From contig CP154954.1 of NCBI GenBank assembly GCA_039621445.1, forward strand, positions 38,835,816 to 38,899,815: a stretch of 64,000 bases of DNA, given 5' to 3'. This DNA is from Euglena gracilis (taxonomy: Eukaryota > Euglenida > Euglenophyceae > Euglenales). Made by a program: the position numbers and the translations under genes. Below the pieces are notes generated by a model that saw only the letters and a list, made by a program, of their open reading frames with translations, made no database searches and was not told the origin of the DNA. Positions 1-26,700 of this stretch are shown in pieces (position 1 is the first letter of the stretch; each line of letters opens with the position of its first letter).

Positions 1-234
1 TGGGTCGGATTTGACCCTCCCCTCTCCGAAGAGTCCCCCTTCCACCAATCAAAACAGGTCTTATGGCCCCAGGAGTTTGCAAGTGTGTGATCATTGCGCT
101 CAGTGAACCCCACCCCCATTTATAACCAGGTTTTGAATAGTGCTGAGCTCTTAATAAGCGCGCACCCACCCCTTCATTGACCCCTCCATACATACCGGCC
201 CACTCCATGGAGCTCTTTTGCCTGAAATCCATGG

Positions 235-1195
235 GTTTTGTGCCAGAAACAGGGCGCCGGTGGGTCGAAAAACGCTCATTTTCGGCTCGAAAACAGTTTT
301 TCCGGGTCCGGGAGGCCCAAAAGCATCGTTTGGTCAAAAAATTTTTTTTTGATTTTTTTCGACTTTTTCGACCCGGTTTTGACCCAAAGTCAATGGTCGG
401 CGTCCCAAAACGGGGCGCTGGCGGGTCGAAAAACGCTCGTTTTCGGCTCAAAAACAGTTTTTCCGGGTCCGGGAGGTCAAAAAACATCGTTTCGGGCAAA
501 AAAAATCTTTTCGATTTTTTTCGACTTTTTTGACCCGGGTTTGACCCAAAGTCAACGGGTCGGCGGTCCAAAACGGGGCGCCGGCGGGTCGAAAAACGCT
601 CGTTTTCGGCTCAAAAACAGTTTTTCCGGGTCCGGGAGGCCAAAGAACATCGTTTCGGGCAAAAAAAATTTTTTCGATTTTTTTCGATTTTTTTGACCCG
701 GATTTGACCCAAAGTCAATGGGTCGGCGGCCCAAAACGGGGCGCCGGCGGGTCGAAAAACGCTCGTTTTCGGCTCAAAAACAGTTTTTCCGGGTCCGGGA
801 GGCCAAAAAACATCGTTTTGGGCCAAAAAAATTTTTTCGATTTTTTTCGACTTTTTTGACCCGGATTTGACCGAAAGTCAATGGGTTGGCGGCCCAAAAC
901 GGGGCGCTGGCGGGTCGAAAAACGCTCGTTTTCGGCTCGAAAACAGTTTTTCCGGGTCCGGGAGGCCAAAAAACATCGTTTCGGGCAAAATTTTTTTTTG
1001 ATTTTTTTCGACTTTTTTGACCCGGTTTTGACCCAAAGTCAATGGGTCGGCGGCCCAAAACGGGGCGCTGGCGGGTCGAAAAACGCTCGTTTTCGGCTCA
1101 AAAACAGTTTTTCCGGGTCCGGGAGGCCAAAAAACATCGTTTTGGGCCAAAAAAAATTTTTCGATTTTTTTCGACTTTTTCGACCCGGGTTTGAT
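235..1195. repeat. 162-bp tandem satellite, about 6 copies
   Basis: The marker GGGGCGC recurs near 250, 413, 576, 738, 902 and 1063, a period of about 162-163 bp. Each unit has GGGTCGAAAAACGCTCGTTT and a T-rich stretch ending in TTGACCC. Copies are over 90% alike by eye. Several reading frames are open only because of the period. No coding evidence. Confidence 0.9.
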
Positions 1196-1509
1196 AATTT
1201 TCCCACAACGCTCCAGTTTTACACCCATTTTTGGCCATAATGGGTCAATTTTTGCTAATTTGGGGGCTATTTATCACTGATTTGGCAAATATTGGGCTAC
1301 TTGGGGCCTTTTTGAGCAGATTGTATGGCATTTTTGGCCGTTTTGCGCCTTTTTGGTGATTTTGGGTCATTTTTTCACAATCTTTTGTAGACATTGTTGG
1401 CGTTTTTGGGGCAATTTTTAGTTATTTTGGTTGCTTTTGGGGGCTTTTTGTGGGCAATTTTGGGCTTTTTGTGGCCATTTTTGGGGCTTTTGTAGTTATT
1501 TTGGCTTGA

Positions 1510-1866
1510 TCAGGAGCCAACGGATGAATACTGGACAGATGATGGACAAGATGAAGATGCTACAAGATGCCGATGCTGGACAAGATGCAAATGCTGGACA
1601 CGATGCAGATACTGGACAAGATGCCAATGCTGGACAAGATGAACTGGATGGTTGCTGGACAAGATGCCGATGCTGGACAAAATGCAGATGCTAGACAAGA
1701 TGCAGATACTGGACAAGATGCCGATGCTGGACAAGATGAACTGGATGCAGACACTGGACAAGATGCAGATTCAGTTGTTGGACAAGATGCTGATGCTGGA
1801 CAAGATGCAGATGCTAAACAAAATCAGATACTGGACAAGATGCCGATGCTGGACAAGATGAATTGG
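1510..1866. repeat. 18-bp minisatellite, forward block
   Basis: Units close to GATGCAGATACTGGACAA, repeated about 19 times with small changes and some shorter units. All three frames stay open (DADTGQ, MLDKMQ and similar), which is a product of the 18-bp period. Confidence 0.85.
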
Positions 1867-1870
1867 ATGC

Positions 1871-1918
1871 AGGCAAGGACAGCCACCGGATCCCACCGGA
1901 TCCCACCGGATCCCACCA
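1871..1918. repeat. GGATCCCACC decamer repeats, left boundary
   Basis: Follows GGCAAGGACAG and repeats GGATCCCACC three times. The reverse complement stands at 3330-3400 after another GGCAAGGACAG, marking the two ends of the inner region. Confidence 0.7.
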
Positions 1919-2435
1919 TCTCCACCATCTTTGGTTGCTTTTTGACCACTTTGACCACTTTTGGCTGCTTTTTGCCCACATTGACCACTTTTGACTGCTT
2001 TTTGACCACTGTTGCCCACATTTGCTGCCTTTTGACCAATTTTGACTGCTTCTTGACCACTTTTGCTGCTGTTTGCCCACCTTTGCCCACCTTTGCCCAT
2101 GTCCAACCACCTTTGCGGCTTTTTGATCACTTTTGCTGCTTTTTGACCACCTTTGGCCCCTTTTGCCTGCTTTTTGACCACCTTTGACAACTTTTGTTGC
2201 TTTTCGACCACTTTTGCCCACGTTTGCTACTTTTTGCCCACTTTTGGCCATTGTTGCTGCTTTTTGATCACTTTCACTTTTTTTTGCCCACTTTTGCTGC
2301 TTTTTGACCACTTTTGTCCGCTTTTGCCCACTTTTTTACCACTTTCGCTGCTTTCTAACTATTTTTACCCCACTTTTGCCTGCTTTTTGACCACTTTTTG
2401 ACCACTTTTGCTGCTTTTTGCCGGAGGATGTGGTG
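1919..2435. repeat. Degenerate TTTTTGACCACTTTTG repeat
   Basis: Pyrimidine-rich units of TTTTGACCAC/TTTGCCCAC with GCTGC spacers fill the stretch between the two minisatellite blocks. No gene seen. Confidence 0.8.
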
Positions 2436-2544
2436 CAGGCCTGTGAGATGGCAACATCGAGTGCAAGTTGCAAGCCTCTTGCCGGTCAGACAAACAAAGT
2501 CCAAAACAGTTGTTGTGCTGGAGGGTGGAGAGTGGCACCCCATC

Positions 2545-3300
2545 TTGTCCATCTACATCTTGTCCAGTATCTGCTTCCTGTCTAGCATCTGCATCTTGTC
2601 CAGCATCTGCTTCTTGTCCAGCATCGGCATCTTGTCCAACAACTGCATCTGCATCTTGTCCAGTATCTGCATCTTGTCCAGCATCTGCTTCTTGTCCAGT
2701 ATCTGCATCTTGTCCACCATCTACTTCTTGTCCAGAAACTGCATCTTGTCCACCATCTGCATGTTGTCCAGTGTCTGCATCCAATTCATCTTGTCCAGCA
2801 TCAGCATCTTGTCCAGTATCTGATCTTGTTTAGCATCTGCATCTTGTCCAGCATCAGCATCTTGTCCAACAACTGCATCTGCATCTTGTCCAGTGTCTGC
2901 ATCCAGTTCATCTTGTCCAGCATCGGCATCTTGTCCAGTATCTGCACCTTGTCTAGCATCTGCATTTTGTCCAGCATCGGCATCTTGTCCAGCATCAGCA
3001 TCTTGTCCAACAACTGCATCTGCATCTTGTCCAGTGTCTGCATCCAGTTCATCTTGTCTAGCATCGGCATCTTGTCCAGTATCTGCACCTTGTCTAGCAT
3101 CTGCATTTTGTCCAGCATCGGCATCTTGTCCAGCATCAGCATCTTGTCCAACAACTACATCTGCATCTTGTCCAGTATCTGCATCTTGTCCAGCATCTGC
3201 TTCTTGTCCAGTATCTGCATCTTGTCCACCATCTACTTCTTGTCCAGAAACTGCATCTTGTCCACCATCTGCATGTTGTCCAGTGTCTGCATCCAATCAG
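2545..3300. repeat. 18-bp minisatellite, inverted block
   Basis: The reverse complement of the 1510-1866 unit (TTGTCCAGTATCTGCATC type), with a higher-order duplication: about 180 bp at 2830-3000 recurs at 3000-3170. Long minus-strand frames here are repeats, not genes. Confidence 0.85.
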
Positions 3301-3329
3301 GCAAGGACAGTCATCCCCGGTTTTTGGTC

Positions 3330-3410
3330 TCCGGTGGGGTCCGGTGGGATCCGGTGGGATCCAGTGGGATCCGGTGGGATCCGGTGGGGTTCCGGTGGGT
3401 TGCCTTGGGG
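3330..3410. repeat. GGTGGGATCC decamer repeats, right boundary
   Basis: Six or so copies of CCGGTGGGAT, the inverse of the 1871-1918 block. Confidence 0.75.
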
Positions 3411-4194
3411 GGGGGGATCGGGAATTCATCAATTATAAAATTGCAATAAAACAGCATTTTGGGTGAATTTGGTCATTTTCGGTGTTTTTGGCCCAAATCA
3501 CCTGGTTTTGCCGGCAGATCTTATCAAAACTGTACCAATGGTCACCGAATCTGTGCACAAAATGGCCAAGAATGGCCAAAAGGGGGCAAAAAGTGGATAA
3601 AAAGCAAAAAAAGCCCAAATGTGCAAAAATCCAGAAAAAAGCCAAAATGCCAAAAAAATGCAAAATGTCAAAAGTAGCCAAAATGGCCAAAATGGCCACA
3701 AAAAAACAAAAAAAAGAAGCAGCAATTTGGAAAAAAAATCATCTCAGAAAAGGAAAAAAAAAAATTGAATCTTTGGATTATGTATGGTTTTGGAAATTTT
3801 CAAAACAAATGCTTAATGCTTGTGCTTACCAAATGGGGCAAATGTGGGAAGCTTTTTTGAGGCGTGGTAGGCGAAAAGCCTTCCTGGCTTTCCAAAGTCT
3901 GGGCTGGGAGGTGCCCGCGTTGGCTGGGCAGGCTGCCCTGCTCCGGCGATGCTGGGCGATGCTGGGCGATGCTGAGCGATGCTGGGCGATGCTGGGCGAT
4001 GCTAGGCCCAAGGGCATGGTTGACCAGAGGTGCTTGCCCCCGACAATGTCTCACAGGAACCAGAGCTTTTTTGAGGAAAAATGGTTGGTGACCCAGGGGG
4101 AAAAAATGGGGTTCCAACCTCCCCTTTCCCAAAGAAACCTCTGATGGTGACCTGGGGCATTCATGGCGGGTTGCCCCTGTTGTTCTCGGTGCAG
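3411..4194. other. Intergenic or 5' intronic sequence, no exon identified
   Basis: A-rich, with a five-fold GATGCTGGGC nonamer-decamer array at 3947-4007. The N-terminal exons of the Ariadne gene could be here, but none is distinguishable. Confidence 0.4.
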
Positions 4195-20837
<16,643 letters not shown>

Positions 20838-20965
20838 CATCCCTTTGGCTCAGGCATTTTCGATGTCTTGGAGAAAAATATGCCAAAGGAGGACTATGTG
20901 GAGTTTCGCTCAGGCTTCCGCGGGCTTCTCCATGGATTCCCATTTCAAGGCTGCAGTTCCATGCC

Positions 20966-21095
20966 TGTTTGTGTTGTGTTGTGTCGTGTCGTGTTGTGTT
21001 GCGTTGTGTTGTGTTGTGTCGTGTCGTGTCGTGTTGTGTTGTGTCGTGTCGTGTCGTGTTGTGTTGTGTTGTGTTGTGTTGTGTTGTGTTGTGTG
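20966..21095. repeat. (TGTTG/TGTCG)n pentamer array
   Basis: About 25 units of GTGTT or GTGTC followed by G. This is the complement of the CAACA pentamer found in Ariadne intron 12. Confidence 0.85.
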
Positions 21096-21667
21096 TCAGG
21101 GCTGCGGTTCCATCCCTGTTTGTGTTGTGCACCCCCCCCCCCCAAAGCAAGTACCTGGTGTTGCGGGGTGGCAGCTCACCGACCCCCGAAGCAGCCTGGC
21201 GGGCTGCTAACCGCGAGCCGATCGCCCCCTCTCTCTGCTGCTGTGCCGCCTGGACCCTCTCCCTTCCTCGTCCTTCCTCGTCCTTCGTCTCTGTTTCGCA
21301 GTTCTTGGCTGGCAGTCAATCCCCCCCTCAATACCTCATACTGTTGCATCCCTGAAAGAAGATCCGCCCATGGTTTGGTCTTTGACTGAGGATGGCAGGA
21401 TGCTAGCAGGAAGTGTCATTTAAGCATTTGAACACCCATGCAGCATGAACCCAAACTCTTTTTTGTCACCATCTTCCTAAAGTTACCCCCAGAATAATAA
21501 CCCCTCCTCCCAAGGACTTTCCGAAAAATACTGCAAATTCCAAAAAAAATTACAGAAATTAAGAAAATTAAGACTAGCGAAACAAGGACCAGAGGGGTTG
21601 GTGAAGTGTTTTTGTTGCCTTTTTGGTGGGGGGTTGGAAATATAATTAACCGATACCGCCAAATAAT

Positions 21668-21850
21668 AAATTGGGGTCTGTCTGGCTAGCTGGCTCTCTG
21701 GCTGGCTGGCTGGCTGGCTGGGTGGCTGGCTGTCTGTCTGCTGGTCTTATGTTTTTTTTTTGAATATCTGCCTGCCTGTCTGACTGGCAGGCTGGCTGTA
21801 TATTTGTTTGTCTGTCTTTTCGTCTGTCTGTGTGTATCAACGTGACTGGC
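21668..21850. repeat. (TGGC)n / (TGTC)n tetramer array
   Basis: GGCTGGCT and TGTCTGTC tracts with interruptions, no coding content. Confidence 0.8.
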
Positions 21851-22074
21851 TGGCAGAACTTGAACCATCCCCCCCCCCCCAACTCCCCAAATACCCGAAT
21901 ACCCTACAAAGTTGCTCGCTCCTTTTGCCCTCAGGAGCCAAAGAAAGGGCCACACAGGCAGCACCCCAACCACGGATGGTCCCGTTTATTTTGAAGTGTA
22001 ACCCCCGATAATAAATGCGGATTTACTCAGTTAATTTTTTTTCTTTCGGCAACTTCCACTCACACGTTTCCTGC

Positions 22075-22345
22075 AAGCGCTCAAGTCCCCCAGGCTGGGG
22101 GGGGGGTCCGCTGACCCAACCAGCTGGGGGGGGGGGGGGGGGGGTGCCCCACCCGTCTCGTGTGTGCATGGCTACCAAAAACAACAGCCGTCCGTCATTT
22201 CCTCTTATGGGGTGACCCACACTGCATTGCATTTTTGCCAGTGAACCTGCTTCTTTTTAACTCAAAAAACACCTCAGGGGTGGGCTGGGAAACACCAGAT
22301 GGTGAATCTTGGGGGGGGGGGTCTCCCCCGATTTGGGCTGGGCTG
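22075..22345. repeat. Direct repeat, left copy
   Basis: Runs from AAGTCCCCCAGGCTGGGG to CTTCTTTTTAACTCAAAAA and CCTCAGGGGTGGGCTGGG. The same order of motifs recurs at 22595-22770. Confidence 0.65.
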
Positions 22346-22594
22346 GCTGTGGGGCTTGCTTATTTTTTTTTTGGCTATTGCCTCTGTCTGATGTTTTTGG
22401 CTGTCTGTTGCTCTTTTGTCTGTCTGAACCATCTGTATTCTGGCACAGACTGGCCACACACTCGCACCCACAGTCCCCATCCTCCAGTCAACCCCACACA
22501 TGCAAGAAAATTAAATTGCCCAACTTTACCCCTTTATTTTGAAGGGCCCCAACATTGCCTCCCAGTTTTTTTCCCCCAAACCCCACTCCCCCCG

Positions 22595-22770
22595 CAAAGT
22601 CCCCCGGCTGGGGGGGGGGTCCCCACCACTGGCTGGTGCGGGGGGTGCACCGTCCGTCATGTCTCGCCTCCATCCCGCCGTCCATTTCCTCATGGGACCA
22701 TCACGGCTCTTGCCAGGGAAACCGGCTTCTTTTTAACTCAAAAACCCCTCAGGGGTGGGCTGGGCTGGCC
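22595..22770. repeat. Direct repeat, right copy
   Basis: AAAGTCCCCCGGCTGGGG through CGTCCATTTCCTCATGGG and CTTCTTTTTAACTCAAAAA to CCTCAGGGGTGGGCTGGG. It is shorter than the left copy by internal deletions. Confidence 0.65.
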
Positions 22771-22967
22771 ATCCCCAGGCCACCCCATCTGGGCTGGAGG
22801 CGTGGATGTGGGTTTTGGAGCGAAGCCCCAGAATTTTTTCTGGAATGACACATATATGTGCATACATAAAATCGTACATATTGCATTGTGCAGGCTGTGC
22901 TTACGTGTGCATGTCTACAATATGTACATGCACACATATATACGTACATACGTGCATACAGACAGAA

Positions 22968-23012
22968 AACAGGCAGACAGACAGACAGACAGACAGTCAG
23001 ACAGACAGACCG
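22968..23012. repeat. (GACA)n microsatellite
   Basis: About ten GACA units with one GTCA interruption. Confidence 0.85.
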
Positions 23013-23526
23013 CCAGCAAGAAAGACATATTTTCGTTTTGCAGTGGTTGGCAGATCCAGAGAGGAACCTGTGCCCTTCGTCCTCATCTTTTGCCCCTCTG
23101 CACCATTGCACCCTCATTGTCACATCACCCAAATGGTCCTCCCCCCCTCTCATCACTCTCACCCTTCCACCACAGCAACGGCCCCACATCTGCACGATTT
23201 CCAATCGACGATTTTTTGACCCTTTCTGCCCCCTACCCGTGAATGGGCCCCTCGCCTTCCCCACCGCCGTGCATTGCCTTCCCCTCTGCTTGCGTGCTCG
23301 CCACGGAGCAAACTCCTGCAACGCCCCCTCCCTGCAAGCGTACCCCCAGAGAGCCCACTCGCCCAGGCAAGGCTGCACATGCGTCACAGCGGGTTTGGCT
23401 CCCCGTGCGCACTGCCCAACCCGACAAAGGCCACCACTAGACCCAGGGAGGTCCACCCCGGCCCGGCCAGGCGGTCCCCCACCCCGCCGCCCGCCCCCCT
23501 CTGCCTGCGGTGCCTCCCATCCACAG

Positions 23527-23724
23527 CCGGCCTGCGGGCGCCATGTCCCGGATGGATCTGGACGACGAGCCCGCCAACGGGCTGAAGCGTGACTTGGAGG
23601 AGGACGAGGCGGAGGAGGAGGAGGAGGCGGAGACGGAGGGGGAGGGCGGGCACTCCCCCAAGCGGTACCGCCGGGATGGCCCCGCTGACAGCGCCAGCCC
23701 GCCGGACTTCTCCGCCCAGCACTG
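23527..23724 (+). CDS. Gene 2 exon 1: start codon, acidic N-terminus, possible NLS
   Basis: Acceptor CATCCACAG at 23518-23526; ATG at 23543 in context GCGCCATGT. The protein begins [20 protein letters not shown], then a run of Glu/Asp and the basic cluster KRYRRD. The donor at 23725 (GTCTCA) leaves two bases that make tryptophan with 24180. The composition suggests a nuclear or chromatin-associated protein, by inference only. Confidence 0.65.
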
Positions 23725-26700
23725 GTCTCACGGCGCGCACGCATCCCCCCACCCCCATGCCTGGCCGTCTGAGCATTTGTTGCCCGAAAAGAAGGGCTTG
23801 AGACATTGTACTCCACCGGATTCGAGGAGCATCGGGAAGGCCCCGGTCGGTGTTGGCAGGAGCTGGGAACCCCCAAATTGGATGTTTTTGACAAAATTTA
23901 TCAGAAATGGCATTTTTGATGATGGTTGGTCTCATAAGAATTTCCAAATCAGTTTTGGGCGTTTTGCGACCGAAAAAATCATCACCAGTGCTTTTCATTT
24001 TTCTCCACGAGGGGGGTTATAAGTGGGGGAGGTCATCAGTAGGGAGTTTATAAGGACACACCCAAGAACGGTATGGGTGGGTGTGGGTGTGGGTGTGGGT
24101 GTGTTTGAGTAGAATTGGAACGTGCGAAGTTAAAATAATTCACATCGTCCCGTCATATCTGCCTTCAAGCCCCCCACAGGGAAGCCTGCACCGTGTCTGG
24201 TCCTCGCGGTGCTGCCCCCAGCCCACCGGCCCTGTCGCCGTCCCCCGCCGACGGCGACGTCTGCCCGTCCCCCGGCCTCGGCCTGCGGTCGCCGCCGTTC
24301 TTCTCCGGCCTCGTGGAGCGCCTCGGCAGCGCGGCCCGCGCCCCGCTGCCGCTGTCACTGCCTGTGGGGGGGGGGGGGGGGCACCCCAGCAGAAGTCTGG
24401 GGGGTGGGCAAGTGGTGGGTGGCCAAGCTTTTCGCCCCAAAAAGGAATGTTTCTCCCGTCGTCCCCCGCGGGTATTTCAGGTTTCAACCCACTTCCGCAT
24501 TTTGTTCCGGAAAGTCGTCTTTTGCTTGCATTTTCCCCTGGGGCGGGTTCCATCAGGGTGTCGGGGCCCTGAAGGTCTGTGGCCCCCTTTGGGGAAAGCC
24601 CAATGGTGTTGGGGTGAACCTTGGATTGCATTCCGCTCCCTTTGATGGAAGGAGGTTGTCATGGCTTTTGGTGGGCGTGCTCCCTACCGTAGGGGAAGTT
24701 CGACCCCCCCCCCACCTGCCAAGGGCTTAGGTGGCGTAACTTGAGCATTTTTGTTTTGAAGGGTTGGGGTCCAGGTTTTTGAACTGTTTGTGACACACCG
24801 TCCCTCCATTTGTTTATTTTCTGGTGGTAAACATCCTCAGGAACACAAATTTGTTTTGACCCTCTGAAACTCGTCGCTGAGTTGTGAAACCCGCTGACCT
24901 CTCCAAAGTGAAGTATATGCAAGAGCAAGGACCGGGCTTCTCGTGTATTTTTGGCATACAGATGCACATATACAGATCCATCCATCCATCCATCCATCCA
25001 TCCATCCATCCATCCATCCATCCATCTGTCCGTCCATCCTTCCTTCTACCCATCCATCCACCCATCCATCCATCCACCAATACGCAAAACTCCAGTCTGC
25101 GCCCCCCCCCCCTCCCCCCCGCCATTTCATATTCTGATGGTTGATTGTGCTCCATTTCGCAAATGGACCAAAGTTTTGTTTTAATTTTGAAGCTGTTACA
25201 ATCGAGACAAGATGAGAAGGAGGAGAGCAGCCTGCGGAGTTGTTGTGCTCAAAGTGGAGGTGCTGTGCGTCCGAGAAGGTCAAATAAAGCATGTCACGGC
25301 ATTGTCTTATATGGCCTCCAACACCAAGATTTTCAACTCAGTTGACACATCCATTTCCAGCCAATGTACTGTGCCTCATTTTCAGACTAAAATGCTGGGG
25401 GGGGGTAAAGGTCACCGTTAAATTTATGCAACCCAGAAATACCGTTTATTTTGAGGGTCAAAAATTGTTTTTCATAGGCTCAACTGCGGACAACACACCT
25501 CTAGTTGGTATGTGTGTTAAGTTGCACAAGTGGTCAGTGTGCAGATGCGCAACCGACCAAACAGATTATTTGCGCATTGTGCAAACCAATGTTGTTTGTG
25601 GAATTTCACAACGCACCAATTTCAGCTTGCACATGTGGCCCGTTCACAGATTTGTGCAAATGGTTCATTTGCGCACTTACACCAATCATTGGGTTCTCAC
25701 AAATTCAAAATTGGGATGCTGCTCCCAATTTGGGAGCAGCATTCGATATCAAGGGCAGGTGGGGCAGCTCCAGCCACCTCCTTTCGGTCAATGGGGGGGG
25801 GAGGAACACCACCCCCACCTAAATAGTGGCACAGCCAAAGTGACCAAAAAGTTCCCGAAAAATGGATCCAAAATGCCACTTTGGGTTTTTTGGCAAAAAA
25901 GAATAATCAAAATCCCAAAAACCCAAGCACGGCAAAATGTGATCTGGTGCCCCAGGACGGGGAGATGGAAGCAGGGACTTTGCCAGTCAGGGTGCCTCAG
26001 AGCAAGTGTCACCAGATGCATCCGGGGTACACAACCCCCAACACGTTTGTTTGGAAACCTTCCATCGGTTACCTCATGAACATGGGGTGGAAGGTTTGGG
26101 GAGGGGAGGCAGCCTTCCCCGGAACTGCCCCCTCGGCCAGGGGCCGGGGGTCCCCCCGCACACACCCCAGCCGGGCGCGGCAGCCGTCCAGTCAGTGGGC
26201 CTCCCCCTTCCGGGCGGAGGTCCCAAACAAGGCCGCCCGGCCCCTCCCCTCCCCGGCCGCTGCGCCGCGGGAGCCGGCCAGCCTGCGCCCCACCACCCGC
26301 CGGGGCTGGGCCGGGGCCGGGGGCCCGCGGGAATGCCTCCGATCGCCTGCCCACGTGGGGGTCCCACCCACCCACGATAACACACACACACACGCACATG
26401 CACATGCCCGCAAACACACCTCCCCAATATTGGCAGCCGGGGGGGACCACACACCCCAGCCAGCACATCGTTGTTTTTTTTTCTTCCAGCCAGCAGCTCC
26501 GCCGGGGTGTGGGATCCTCCTCTGGCGGTCTGCTGTACGAAAGGTTGGCCAACCACAGCTGGGGTGAGCCGAACCGTTCGAAAACGGGGTCACTGGCGGA
26601 GGTTTTTTCAGAACTTTGTGGGGGGGGTACAACCACGCAACTGGAAAGGAAAGAAACTGACTGGAAGTCCAGCCCGCTGCTGGGATGGACCTACCTGGTG

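Larger units (their letters stand above)
20838..23526. other. Region between genes 1 and 2, no coding exon seen
   Basis: Holds microsatellites, a local duplication at 22.0-22.8 kb and poly-G tracts. The gene 2 promoter and a 5'UTR exon should be here, but no element stands out. Confidence 0.5.

Noticed and set aside
235-1240. Arg/Lys/Phe-rich repeat proteins from the satellite
   Set aside because: The 162-bp unit is a multiple of three, so open frames persist automatically in several frames.
1510-3300. Asp/Ala/Gly/Gln or Ser/Cys-rich repeat proteins
   Set aside because: All frames of the 18-bp minisatellite are open on one strand or the other; there are no splice signals and no non-repetitive flank.
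23110-23894. Minus-strand and alternative-frame reading through the gene 2 first exon
   Set aside because: High GC leaves several frames open; only the + frame from ATG 23543 has an acidic, non-biased sequence and phase agreement with 24180.
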